Made by a program: the position numbers and the translations under genes
Source: Nitrospirota bacterium
Lineage (GTDB): Bacteria > Nitrospirota > Nitrospiria > Nitrospirales > Nitrospiraceae
Direction of reading: 5' to 3'
Length of the DNA: 10,517 bases
NCBI GenBank assembly: GCA_016222925.1
Contig: JACRQB010000029.1
Span: forward strand, 1 to 10,517
Shown here: piece after piece, positions 1-6,048 of the stretch
Numbering within the stretch: the stretch's first letter is position 1
How the letters are laid out: the number at the start of each line of letters is the position of its first letter
The notes under the pieces: model-generated
Seen by the model: only the letters and a program-made list of their open reading frames with translations
The model's database searches: none
Told to the model about the DNA's origin: nothing

Positions 1-1
1 G

Positions 2-478
2 GAGGGCCTGCCCAAACCGCAGCGGGCCTGGCTGTATCTGCCCAAAGATCCGGTCTTGGTGCACTATGCGAAGCAGATTAAGGCGGAGCGCGATCATGTC
101 TTGGAAGACATCATGCCGGCCGGGCAACGAGACCTCTTCGGTCGTGTGACGGTTTCGACGAACGAATACATGCCGCTGATGGCCGTTGCCAGGATGGATA
201 GCCTGATCGGCGAAGACGAGACGAAAGGGGAGGGCGATGCGGCTATCGTTGCCGAACCAGCCGTATCTCTCCACCAACAGAAGGAAGATCTGCGGGATCT
301 CCACCGGTTGTTGGTCACCAGCCTCGCGCGAATGAGTGGAATCGATCATCGAAGGCTCAACGCAGAATTGATCGCGCGCACCGGCAGCCGTGTCGATCAG
401 GCGACAGTCGAGCAGCTCAAGAAACGGATTCAACTATTAGAGCGGTGGAAAGAGCGGGGCTACGATGGCAAACGATAA
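2..478 (+). CDS. C-terminal part of a large protein, possibly a DEAD/DEAH-box-type helicase
   Basis: The frame is open from the left edge of the window, so the true start lies outside it; 158 residues are visible. The segment is hydrophilic and helical. Near its start is a stretch with L-P-K-D-P followed by A-E-R-D-H-V-L-E. A helical tail follows whose pattern (R-M-S-G-I-D-H-R-R-L-N-A-E-L, then T-V-E-Q-L-K-K-R-I) resembles, from memory, the C-terminal tails of phage- and element-borne superfamily II helicases. No Walker or helicase motif lies inside the visible part, so the function is inferred and weak; that it is coding is much surer. It ends in TAA and overlaps the convergent DUF3817 gene by 19 bases. 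Confidence 0.6.
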   Translation, partial: EGLPKPQRAWLYLPKDPVLVHYAKQIKAERDHVLEDIMPAGQRDLFGRVTVSTNEYMPLMAVARMDSLIGEDETKGEGDAAIVAEPAVSLHQQKEDLRDLHRLLVTSLARMSGIDHRRLNAELIARTGSRVDQATVEQLKKRIQLLERWKERGYDGKR

Positions 479-777
479 GGCTTTTCCGTGGCAGCTTCTT
501 TCTCGCGCAGATGCCTATCGAAGATGAATGGGCCAAACGGGAGAAGCGAGGCCAGAAAGGCAGAGAAGGAAAATTTGTTGTCCCATTGAAGTGTCGTTCG
601 TAACTTGGCCAACTGGGCGACATAAGCCAAGAACAAGATTCCGTGAATCGCCCCCACGACCGTCACGACTTTCGGCATCCCCATCATGTACTTCATCGGC
701 ATCGCCACGAACAGCAACAGGAGAAAAGAACTGCCTTCGGCCAAGGCAGTCATTCTGAATCTTCGGATCTGATTCAT
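460..777 (-). CDS. DUF3817-family small integral membrane protein
   Basis: The 105-residue product matches the DUF3817 pattern. An N-terminal R-R-F-R region leads to A-E-G at residues 13-15 and a first hydrophobic helix (about 17-28) with M-K-Y just after it. A second helix begins near 36 and carries the family H-G pair at 45-46. The ending P-F-G-P-F-I-F-D at about 80-87 is also typical. The family is a common membrane protein of unknown biochemical role. A TTG 9 bases further upstream is in frame, but GAGGAA lies only about two bases from it and about 11 from the ATG at 777, so the ATG is preferred. A candidate promoter sits about 60 bases upstream. Its 3' end overlaps the opposing gene by 19 bases. 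Confidence 0.85.
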   Translation of the reverse strand: MNQIRRFRMTALAEGSSFLLLLFVAMPMKYMMGMPKVVTVVGAIHGILFLAYVAQLAKLRTTLQWDNKFSFSAFLASLLPFGPFIFDRHLREKEAATEKPYRLPS

Positions 778-839
778 CGGTGTCAATATTCCTCGGTGAT
801 AAATCCGGGATCAACCGGCATGGGGGCCAAGCAGCCGGC

Positions 840-869
840 ATTGTCTACGGACTTCTAAATCAGTGTCAA
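840..869 (-). promoter_or_regulatory. Candidate sigma-70 promoter for the DUF3817 gene
   Basis: On the minus strand a perfect TTGACA (864-869) is followed after 18 bases by GACAAT (840-845, four of six matches to TATAAT). It would give a leader of roughly 55 bases before the ATG at 777. This is read by eye only. Confidence 0.4.
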
Positions 870-957
870 TAAGGTTTGCAGGGGAAGATCCTGCGGCTGG
901 TTCCATTGTCAGTATTGGAGTTGCGTCTAAGATCACAGACGGGACCTGAATGTCCCG

Positions 958-1180
958 CAGGCTGTTGTGAAAGGCCGTTCAGCAAGGCCGCAGCAAGCGA
1001 AGAGGTGAGGAGGTACATACCAAGCTTCGCTTGACCTGCTTGCCTAGCTCATGGACAAGCGGATAAACACCTTGCTTCCCTCTCTCTTCCTCGTTGTGAG
1101 CCTCTGAGCGATGCGATCTGCCTCGCGAAGCCGCTTCGGCAAAGCGGGGAACGCCGGTGGCGGACTTTTTATGCAACCTG
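958..1180. repeat. Nitrospira-type palindromic dispersed repeat (223 bp)
   Basis: The left end reads CAGGCTGTTGTGAAA, and the right end read on the other strand is CAGGTTGCATAAAAA, an imperfect terminal inverted repeat. Inside are A-G-C-A-A-G-G-C-C-G-C-A-G followed by a purine-rich GCGAAGAGGTGAGGAGG, and on the right GAGCCTCTGAGCGATGCGA and GGAACGCCGGTGGCGGAC. From memory these blocks recur many times in Nitrospira chromosomes. A small hairpin (CCGCTT/AAGCGG, 1131-1147) lies in the right arm. The central part (about 1015-1090) has no match to the form I remember. No ORF fits, so it is probably a non-autonomous element. It abuts the stop codon of the next gene. Confidence 0.5.
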
Positions 1181-1405
1181 TTAGGTCGGCGGCAGCATCC
1201 AATAGCACCAGCCCAGAATAATCGGGGTTGCGACATACATGGCCTTTTTCCCGAAGGCATCATTTACCCCATAGATGAGGATACCACCGATGAAGGTGAA
1301 GTAGATCAACCCAATCCCTCGATAGCTGGCACTGTGTTCTGCTGCCAACGCGAGGGCTGGTGACCCAAGAATCAGTCCGGCTGTGAGTGTGGCTAAGCGT
1401 TTCAT
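1181..1405 (-). CDS. Small exported or membrane protein, unknown function
   Basis: The start is well supported: GGAAGGAG lies 6-7 bases before the ATG at 1405. The 74-residue product begins M-K-R-L and has a hydrophobic stretch ending A-L-A-L-A-A, which looks like a signal peptide with cleavage near residue 21-22. Two hydrophobic segments follow (about 31-46 and 56-71), separated by a short polar loop N-D-A-F-G-K-K. The mature form would be a two-helix membrane peptide of about 53 residues. I do not recognise a named family. The stop codon directly touches the end of the palindromic repeat, so the repeat may have trimmed or replaced the original 3' flank. The long leader contains a terminator-like hairpin. 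Confidence 0.65.
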   Translation of the reverse strand: MKRLATLTAGLILGSPALALAAEHSASYRGIGLIYFTFIGGILIYGVNDAFGKKAMYVATPIILGWCYWMLPPT

Positions 1406-1473
1406 TGTAGTCTCCTTCCAAGACAGGTCATATGCTGGGGCATGTTGTCGATGTAGAGATTGGTTGCAGACAC

Positions 1474-1508
1474 AAAAACGCCCTCGTGGTCATGAACACC
1501 AGGAGGGC
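1474..1508 (-). terminator. Rho-independent terminator-like hairpin
   Basis: GCCCTCGTGGT (1480-1490) pairs with ACCAGGAGGGC (1498-1508) with a single G-G mismatch and a 7-base loop. On the minus strand the stem is followed by one G and five T (1474-1478). It lies about 70 bases upstream of the start of the small membrane-protein gene, in the same direction. It either ends an unseen upstream transcript or acts as an attenuator for that gene. Confidence 0.45.
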
Positions 1509-1880
1509 ACAGGGCTGTACTCGGATCACGTTCTATGGTGGGCTCGGACAAACCTAGCAAGCAGTCACAGAACACCTCTTTGTCTAAATGAAGAGACTCA
1601 TGCTGCGCCTTCCTGTGCAGGAAGTCAAACCAGCGGTTGTCCGCTGAATGTGTGAGATGCGCGAAGGAGAGATCGGAAAGCGAAATGCGACGACTTGGGA
1701 CAGAACCCAACGGAGCTGGTCTTGGTTTGCGGCTAGTTTCTACAGAGCCAGGGCGTCATCACTACTTCAACGCAGGCTCCGGCTGCAAATAAGTCAATGC
1801 GCATGCCAGGCTCCATTTCGTTGCCCCAAGCTCTCCGGGTGCGCTTCCTTTCAGCGAAGAAGCGTTGAGAGCTGTTTGGC
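1509..1880. other. Non-coding stretch with two adjacent short hairpins
   Basis: No convincing gene is present on either strand. Two perfect small hairpins stand close together: CTTCCTG/CAGGAAG at 1609-1624 (two-base loop) and CAGCGG/CCGCTG at 1631-1646 (TTGT loop). With the terminator-like hairpin at 1474-1508, the block could be the leader or body of a minus-strand structured RNA, but no promoter for it could be picked out. No known riboswitch class is recognised. Confidence 0.3.
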
Positions 1881-1910
1881 TTGACCATAGGTGTAAGACG
1901 GTTCTATGAT
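1881..1910 (+). promoter_or_regulatory. Promoter of the first toxin-antitoxin operon
   Basis: TTGACC (1881-1886), an 18-base spacer and TATGAT (1905-1910). The palindrome GATCGATC (1908-1915) overlaps the -10 box and is a plausible operator for autorepression by the antitoxin, as is usual for VapBC operons. Transcription would start about 20 bases before the antitoxin ATG. Confidence 0.5.
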
Positions 1911-1937
1911 CGATCAGTTAATAGTAGGGAGGTCACC

Positions 1938-2147
1938 ATGGCTACCACCACGATTTCGTCCAAGTTTCAGGTCGTCATACCGAAGGAGGTCCGAGACAAA
2001 CTTCATTTGACACCCAGACAACGCTTGTTGGTTATTGAAAAGGGAGGCGTCATTACGCTTGTTCCGGAAGTGCCCCTCAAATCGTTGAAAGGCGTACTCA
2101 AGGGAATGACGACGAGGGATGTGAGAGAGAAGCAGGACCGCGAATGA
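1938..2147 (+). CDS. vapB: AbrB/SpoVT-fold antitoxin of a VapBC-type module
   Basis: This 69-residue protein carries the swapped-hairpin AbrB DNA-binding fold in its N-terminal two thirds: T-I-S-S-K-F-Q-V-V-I-P-K-E-V-R at about 5-19, followed by the L-T-P-R-Q-R-L-L-V-I-E-K strand-turn-strand and G-V-I-T-L-V-P. The charged C-terminal tail (about 50-69) is the part that normally wraps the toxin. The frame is open further upstream, but the ATG at 1938 is chosen because GGGAGG sits 5-6 bases before it and the extra N-terminal residues lack family similarity. It overlaps the toxin gene by four bases (ATGA), which indicates translational coupling. It likely neutralises the PIN toxin and represses its own promoter. 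Confidence 0.88.
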   Translation: MATTTISSKFQVVIPKEVRDKLHLTPRQRLLVIEKGGVITLVPEVPLKSLKGVLKGMTTRDVREKQDRE

Positions 2148-2536
2148 AAATTCTGTTGGATTCCAGTGGGTGGATCGAGTTCTTCACCGACGGCCCCAGG
2201 GCCAACCGGTATGCCGCCTATCTGACTCCACGGCACCATCTCATCACGCCCACGATTGTGCTATACGAAGTCTACAAGAAAATCAAACGAGAGCGAGGCG
2301 AGGAAACGGCTGTGCAGTTTGCCGGACGTCTCCATGCAACCCACGTGATTCCATTGACGGAGTCGATTGCCTTGCTCGCTGCCGATCTGAGCCTCCAGCA
2401 CGGACTCGCGATGGCTGATGCGATTGTGTATGCCACAGGACGAGATCAGGAAGCAGAGGTGGTCACAGGTGACGCAGACCTCGAAGGCTTGCCCGGGGAC
2501 GGTACAGAGGGGATGGGTGTACGTGAGCACGGTTGA
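2144..2536 (+). CDS. vapC: PIN-domain ribonuclease toxin (VapC family)
   Basis: The 130-residue PIN domain has the expected acidic metal-binding set: D6 in L-L-D-S-S-G-W, E42 in L-Y-E-V-Y-K, D92 in M-A-D-A-I-V-Y-A and D110/D112 in V-T-G-D-A-D-L. Proteins of this family cut RNA, often tRNA or rRNA, when the antitoxin is lost. The gene overlaps the antitoxin by ATGA. One oddity: VapC proteins usually end with a short hydrophobic strand after the L-E-G-L-P-G motif. Here that is replaced by a polar, glycine-rich tail of about 13 residues, which suggests a small late frameshift. All catalytic residues are upstream of it, so activity may survive. Confidence 0.88.
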   Translation: MKILLDSSGWIEFFTDGPRANRYAAYLTPRHHLITPTIVLYEVYKKIKRERGEETAVQFAGRLHATHVIPLTESIALLAADLSLQHGLAMADAIVYATGRDQEAEVVTGDADLEGLPGDGTEGMGVREHG

Positions 2537-2744
2537 CGAATGACGTGGTGCCTTGACGCTTTATGTGAGGTCGAAGGGCATGGGGTGAAGTGGGAAAGTG
2601 AGGGATAAGCGGGAATCGTCATTTCGTGTCATGCATGATTCAAGATCTGACGCCCATCCCAACCCTCATAAGGCGAAAGTTAACCCCCGAGCATTCTCTT
2701 TGGTCTTCATAAGTCAATAGTCATGTCTGACCCCAATTTATGAT
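2537..2744. other. Intergenic region after the first toxin-antitoxin operon
   Basis: No gene, clear terminator or promoter is seen. A segment at 2708-2740 containing AGTCATGTCTGACCCCAATT resembles, from memory, a short motif found in many bacterial intergenic repeats, often near REP-associated transposase genes. No transposase is present here. Confidence 0.3.
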
Positions 2745-2997
2745 TCACCGCTCTGAGGAGTGTCTACACCTCCGTTCACGAAGAGGTTGTTTGCACTTGC
2801 ACCACGCCTCGAACCGTGTGCCTTGCCGATGACTCACCTTCAGGACCGTGGTCATGGCGTCCCAATGCTCCACTGTGCGCGACTCCAGCTCCTCTGAGAA
2901 GAGATCGTGTCTCTGTCGGCAGATCAGGAGCATGAGACTCGAAGCCAGAACCCAACGAAGCTGCCGTGACCAGAAAAATAAACCATTGGTTGCCCAT
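2745..2997 (-). pseudogene. Small gene with good start signals, probably frameshifted
   Basis: The 5' end is convincing: GGAGG stands about 6 bases before an ATG at 2997, and a promoter candidate lies upstream. The frame from that ATG (to 2776) begins with a hydrophobic M-G-N-Q-W-F-I-F-L-V-T-A-A-S-L, like a short membrane or export segment. It then turns into low-complexity G/A/S/H/R text. A second frame (ending at 2745) carries S-S-L-M-L-L-I-C-R, then D-L-F-S-E-E-L-E-S-R-T-V-E-H-W-D and F-E-A-W-C-K-C-K, which reads more like real protein. One indel around 2930-2970 would join them. It matches no family I know; it could instead be an intact 73-residue gene. Confidence 0.35.
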
Positions 2998-3033
2998 GAG
3001 AACCTCCGTTAGTAAAAGTTAATTATCCGAGTG

Positions 3034-3062
3034 ACTCTACTCAGGGATTTATATGTAGTCAA
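3034..3062 (-). promoter_or_regulatory. Candidate promoter for the small minus-strand gene
   Basis: On the minus strand TTGACT (3057-3062), a 17-base spacer and TAGAGT (3034-3039, four of six matches). It reads toward the ATG at 2997, with a leader of about 30 bases. Confidence 0.38.
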
Positions 3063-3352
3063 GTGAGCGTTTCGAAGCAACAACGATATCGGGGGAATAG
3101 CCCGGACAACAGGAGGAAAGAGAATGGACGCAGATGCAGATTTGAAGTGTTCGACGTGCAAGTAGGTGTCCGGAAATCGACCAGTCTGGAAATACAGCTA
3201 TTGAGGAGGAGCCCTAAGGAAGGGTGGGCTATTCTGGCAGCGTCGTTCGCAATGTCAACCATGCGCCCTAGAAAATAGCCCTACCGCTTGCGTGTATTCG
3301 GTCCCTATGGTACAGCTCCCACGTAATCCACCAGGGATCTTCGTGACTGATT
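3063..3352. other. Gene-poor, apparently decayed stretch
   Basis: No intact gene is supported. A ribosome site (GGAGG) precedes an ATG at 3124 that encodes M-D-A-D-A-D-L-K-C-S-T-C-K and then meets TAG. Further along the same frame, after a second stop, is Q-C-Q-P-C. This could be the relic of a small zinc-binding protein with two CxxC knuckles, but the evidence is thin. Confidence 0.25.
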
Positions 3353-4069
3353 ATGCCTGTGCCCGAAAGACACGTCTTATTGACTACACAAAGGAACCAG
3401 CTATTTACTGCCCTCCAGAGTAAGGGCTTCCAGCCTGAAGAGTTCATCTTTTATGAGGAAGACAATTCAGCACATCTGAGTCACCGGTCCACGCAGTACG
3501 GCTGTAGAATATCCGTTGGTTCCTTTACCGTCACTGGTTCAATGGGAGCGCTTGAAACTTATACTCTTCCTTATCGTCTCGTCAGTTCACCAGGACGTGA
3601 GCTGCTTCAGGAGGAGCGCTATTTCGGATCTTGGATCAAGGTTATAAATGGATTCAACGACTGGCTTACGTGCCTGACTGGGGAACTCCAAATCCCAGAC
3701 CTATGGGCTACTATCTCAGGGGATACTCAGCTTATAAAGCTTGCTGCCGATCAGGACAATCGACCGTTCACACCCGACGACCAGCTTCAGTTCAAGAAGG
3801 CTCTGGACGAGATTAAAGCCTATCTCATCAAGAGCCACAATCTCACTGGTGCTCGGCTCGAAACTGTTGAAGGGCGATTGAGCTACCTGGAAGAAGCTGT
3901 CACACGAATGGGGCGGAAGGATGTCATTCACATTGCCATAGGTGCCCTTGCGAATATCGCCACAGGACTATTGCTTGATGCAGACGGCACCCGTGAGCTT
4001 TTCCGGTTTGCGGGACAGATTTTCAAACAACTTCTCGGAAACGTCTACTATCTAGTCGGACCACATTGA
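3353..4069 (+). CDS. Uncharacterised 238-residue protein with a C-terminal hydrophobic helix (first gene of a cassette)
   Basis: I cannot assign a function. The N-terminal part (about 1-120) looks globular and includes L-S-H-R-S-T-Q-Y-G, S-S-P-G-R-E-L, a W at 94 and F-N-D-W-L near 101-105. It ends in P-D-L-W at 115-118, a pattern I loosely recall from other uncharacterised proteins. A charged, probably coiled-coil helix follows (about 145-188). Then comes a hydrophobic run V-I-H-I-A-I-G-A-L-A-N-I-A-T-G-L-L-L (191-208) and an amphipathic end. No strong ribosome site precedes the ATG. Base composition is lower in GC than the flanking core genes (29 of 60 at 3361-3420), suggesting transfer. The next gene starts 11 bases after its stop. 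Confidence 0.8.
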   Translation: MPVPERHVLLTTQRNQLFTALQSKGFQPEEFIFYEEDNSAHLSHRSTQYGCRISVGSFTVTGSMGALETYTLPYRLVSSPGRELLQEERYFGSWIKVINGFNDWLTCLTGELQIPDLWATISGDTQLIKLAADQDNRPFTPDDQLQFKKALDEIKAYLIKSHNLTGARLETVEGRLSYLEEAVTRMGRKDVIHIAIGALANIATGLLLDADGTRELFRFAGQIFKQLLGNVYYLVGPH

Positions 4070-4080
4070 AGGCGTCTTTC

Positions 4081-4413
4081 ATGACCGCCACAACCACACC
4101 AACGGTTTTCACACACGCTGATTATGTTGAACTCGAACACGTATTTGCCGGTGGTGATATCAGTAAGGCTACGAAGGCAGAACTCGAACGTTTTGCCGTC
4201 ATGCTATCTCGTCCAAACGCATATACTCAGTTCGGGGTGTCTAGTTTTCTTCAGGCGTGTGAAACCGTCCGAACTCTCCTGATCGTCCGCATGAGTGAAG
4301 AAGCCAACGACGAAGCCACACAGATCAGCAAGATTGCCCTCTATATCGCAATGGCCGCGCTAGGTTGTACCTTTGTACAAATGCTGGCGGCATGGTGGCC
4401 GAAGTTTTCCTAG
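4081..4413 (+). CDS. Uncharacterised 110-residue protein with a C-terminal membrane helix (second gene of the cassette)
   Basis: The ATG at 4081 is chosen over a TTG at 4066 because GAAGG lies about 8 bases before it. The protein is soluble and helical up to about residue 80. It has a well-ordered segment S-R-P-N-A-Y-T-Q-F (43-51) and C-E-T-V-R-T-L-L-I-V-R-M-S-E-E-A-N (60-76). It ends in one transmembrane helix (about 83-104, I-A-L-Y-I-A-M-A-A-L) closed by W-W-P-K. GC content is low (29 of 60 at 4081-4140), like its partner. The short spacing and shared composition imply one transcript and one function. A membrane-tethered helical partner is the simplest reading; the role is unknown. Confidence 0.78.
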   Translation: MTATTTPTVFTHADYVELEHVFAGGDISKATKAELERFAVMLSRPNAYTQFGVSSFLQACETVRTLLIVRMSEEANDEATQISKIALYIAMAALGCTFVQMLAAWWPKFS

Positions 4414-4669
4414 TCAACGTTGTTCCCACAAGACATGGATTCCATCGACGCTCCCTATTGATAGATGGGGGTCTGGCTTGAGTAGTGACTTATTATGTTC
4501 TGAAATGAGTGCAGTCCGGTGGAATCAGCGTCTGTAGATCTCTCATCGGTGTTCAACCCGCAAGACAACGATCTTTTGACCATCCAGATCGAAAACCCAC
4601 ACGGTAATTTCCAACGAAACCTAGTGGATCACAATTTCGATTGTTTCAGCGGTTCGGCGCGGGGGAGAG
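4414..4669. other. Intergenic region with a possible minus-strand protein relic
   Basis: No intact gene is seen. On the minus strand (about 4647 to 4543) a short frame reads E-T-I-E-I-V-I-H, a stop, then T-V-W-V-F-D-L-D-G-Q-K-I-V-V-L-R-V-E-H. This resembles the last strands of an NTF2/SnoaL-like domain. It is too short and broken to be called a gene. Confidence 0.2.
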
Positions 4670-4906
4670 GACACACTCACTTCTTATAGTTGACCCTTAG
4701 ATAAGGGATTCGCGGTGTCAGGCGCGCGGCGAATCGGTTGACGGAGGGTGCTTACGGGCGGCACGGGCGGTTTTTCGAAGGCCATCTCGGGGTGGCCCGT
4801 TTTCAGAAGGAGCGGTTCCGATCTCGGCAAAGACTCCGCGATGGTCCGAGGGCCAGAGGGTGTCGTCGTTCGGGCGGCGATTGGGGTGGTCAAATGCCAG
4901 ACGGCT
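4670..4906 (-). pseudogene. Repeat copy 1: degenerate 3' fragment of the nuclease gene
   Basis: The segment is a diverged direct repeat of the end of the endonuclease/exonuclease/phosphatase gene at 6141-6381. It keeps R-Q-P-I-R-R and the N-P-L-S ending, but a one-base insertion near 4785-4795 shifts the frame relative to the parent. Similarity begins at GACACACTCACTTCTTATA and fades after AGACGGCT near 4906. There is no start codon or ribosome site of its own. It is the most diverged of the three copies, so probably the oldest. Confidence 0.75.
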
Positions 4907-4960
4907 GCGTGTATTGAAGGTCGAGCTGCAACAAGCGACAACAGCATGACAAGACAGGAT

Positions 4961-5225
4961 GAGATACCGACTTCAACGACACACTTATTTCTTATAGTTG
5001 ATCTTTGATAAGGGATTAACGGGATTAGGCCCGCGTCGAATCGGTTGACGGATGGTGTTCACGGGAGACACGGGCGGTTTTTCGAGGGCCACCTCGGACG
5101 GCCCGATTCCAACAGGAGCGGTTCCGATCTCGGCAAGGACACCGCGATGGTCCGAGGGCCAGAGGGCGTCACTGTTCGGGAGACGACCGGGCTGATCAAA
5201 TACCAGACGGCTTGACGCACGACCG
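4961..5225 (-). pseudogene. Repeat copy 2: frame-preserved 3' fragment of the nuclease gene
   Basis: By hand alignment without gaps, 5035-5216 and 6191-6372 agree at about 167 of 182 bases. In the parental frame the fragment reads S-R-L-V-F-D-Q-P-G-R-L-P-N, then W-P-S-D-H-R-G-V-L-A-E-I-G, and runs to Y-K-K and a TAA at 4985-4987. It therefore covers the last ~80 codons with no frameshift, including the S-D-H catalytic motif. Its left edge shares 22 of 24 bases (4961-4984 against 6117-6140) beyond the stop codon. There is no start, so it is a detached fragment and not a gene. Confidence 0.8.
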
Positions 5226-5299
5226 GACTCCCATCGTCACCCCATCGCCTCATAAGCCATTTTCGCTAACAGCTCCCTTATCTGTTTGATGACGTATGT

Positions 5300-5329
5300 T
5301 TGACCACTTTAGAGATTGTTAGTTATAGT
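5300..5329 (+). promoter_or_regulatory. Candidate promoter of the second toxin-antitoxin operon
   Basis: TTGACC (5300-5305), an 18-base spacer and TATAGT (5324-5329), about 43 bases before the antitoxin ATG. Confidence 0.42.
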
Positions 5330-5372
5330 GGCATTCGATGGGGCATGGTGTCCCTTTGGAAGGAGAAGACCG

Positions 5373-5597
5373 ATGCGCGTGATGAAAGTAGCGCAGGATC
5401 GACACATTGTGCTTCCCAAGCGCCTGTTTCAGCCGGCTGATACGGTCCTTGTGATGACCGAAGGCGATACTCTTGTCATTAAGAAAGTGCGTCCACGACT
5501 CTCCTCAATCGCCCAGCGCGTTCGAGGCCGTGCCCTTCCGATGCGGACGGTTGTCCGCGAGGTGCGGGCCTACCGGAAACGCCGTCGCCAAGCATGA
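5373..5597 (+). CDS. AbrB-like antitoxin paired with a PIN toxin
   Basis: The 74-residue protein has an N-terminal AbrB-type hairpin (M-K-V-A-Q-D-R-H-I-V-L-P-K-R-L-F, then D-T-V-L-V-M-T-E-G-D-T-L-V-I-K-K). A very basic tail follows (R-G-R-A-L-P-M-R-T-V-V-R-E-V-R-A-Y-R-K-R-R-R). The ATG at 5373 is preferred to the upstream in-frame start because AGGAG stands 7 bases before it and the longer N-terminus does not look like the family. It ends in an ATGA overlap with the toxin. It is expected to bind the PIN toxin and the operon promoter. A broken partial copy of this gene lies just downstream of the toxin. Confidence 0.8.
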   Translation: MRVMKVAQDRHIVLPKRLFQPADTVLVMTEGDTLVIKKVRPRLSSIAQRVRGRALPMRTVVREVRAYRKRRRQA

Positions 5598-6016
5598 GGG
5601 TTGTCGCCGATACGAATGTTATCGTATCGGCCATGCTCTGGATCGGTAGTCCTCACCAAATCCTTGTCGCTTCGGAAGATGCTCGACTGACGCTGTGTAC
5701 GTCTCCCTCGCTTCTCCGTGAACTCACCGGAGTATTGAGCCGTCCCAAGTTTGCTCCACGACTCCGTGCGCTACAGGTCAGTGTTTCGGAACTGACTACC
5801 GGCTACGCACGATTAGCCCGTCTCGTGAATCCACAGCGCATCATGCGCGTTGTTGCGGAGGACCCGGCGGACGACGAGGTCCTCGCCTGCGCGCTTGCTG
5901 CGCGGGCGCACTACATTGTCAGTGGAGATACCGATCTTCTTCGGGTACGGTCGTACCGGGGAATTTCAATTCTCTCACCCCATCTCTTTGTTCAGCAGAA
6001 GCTCTCCCGGTCATAA
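5594..6016 (+). CDS. PIN-domain toxin, putative toxin component (COG1569-like)
   Basis: This 140-residue PIN-domain protein belongs to the group usually annotated as 'putative toxin-antitoxin system toxin component, PIN family'. The metal-binding residues are D6 (with N8, in V-V-A-D-T-N-V), E43 in L-L-R-E-L, D94 in P-A-D-D-E-V and D112/D114 in V-S-G-D-T-D-L-L. The I-S-I-L-S-P-H-L-F segment near the C-terminus is typical of this group. The likely activity is metal-dependent RNA cleavage, held in check by the preceding gene. It is clearly different from the VapC at 2144, so the window holds two unrelated PIN modules. The operon lies between repeat copies 2 and 3 of the nuclease gene end. Confidence 0.87.
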   Translation: MRVVADTNVIVSAMLWIGSPHQILVASEDARLTLCTSPSLLRELTGVLSRPKFAPRLRALQVSVSELTTGYARLARLVNPQRIMRVVAEDPADDEVLACALAARAHYIVSGDTDLLRVRSYRGISILSPHLFVQQKLSRS

Positions 6017-6048
6017 CAATTCCTTCAGGGGTGTCTGGACATCGCACC

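Noticed and set aside
1402..1710. Minus-strand frame of 102 codons ending in an ATGA overlap with the small membrane-protein gene
   Set aside because: It starts at TTG without a ribosome site, runs through the terminator hairpin and has no family-like pattern. The overlap is probably chance.
1733..1888. Minus-strand frame of 51 codons from an ATG at 1888
   Set aside because: It has no ribosome site, its start overlaps the promoter of the opposite toxin-antitoxin operon, and no family is recognised.
3063..3278. Plus-strand frame of 71 codons starting at GTG
   Set aside because: It has no ribosome site and no recognisable pattern; the ribosome site in the region points to another frame.
4684..5253. 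Apparent short genes inside repeat copies 1 and 2 on both strands
   Set aside because: They are explained as fragments, or out-of-frame readings, of the nuclease gene end. The same out-of-frame reading also appears in copy 3, where the true frame is known.
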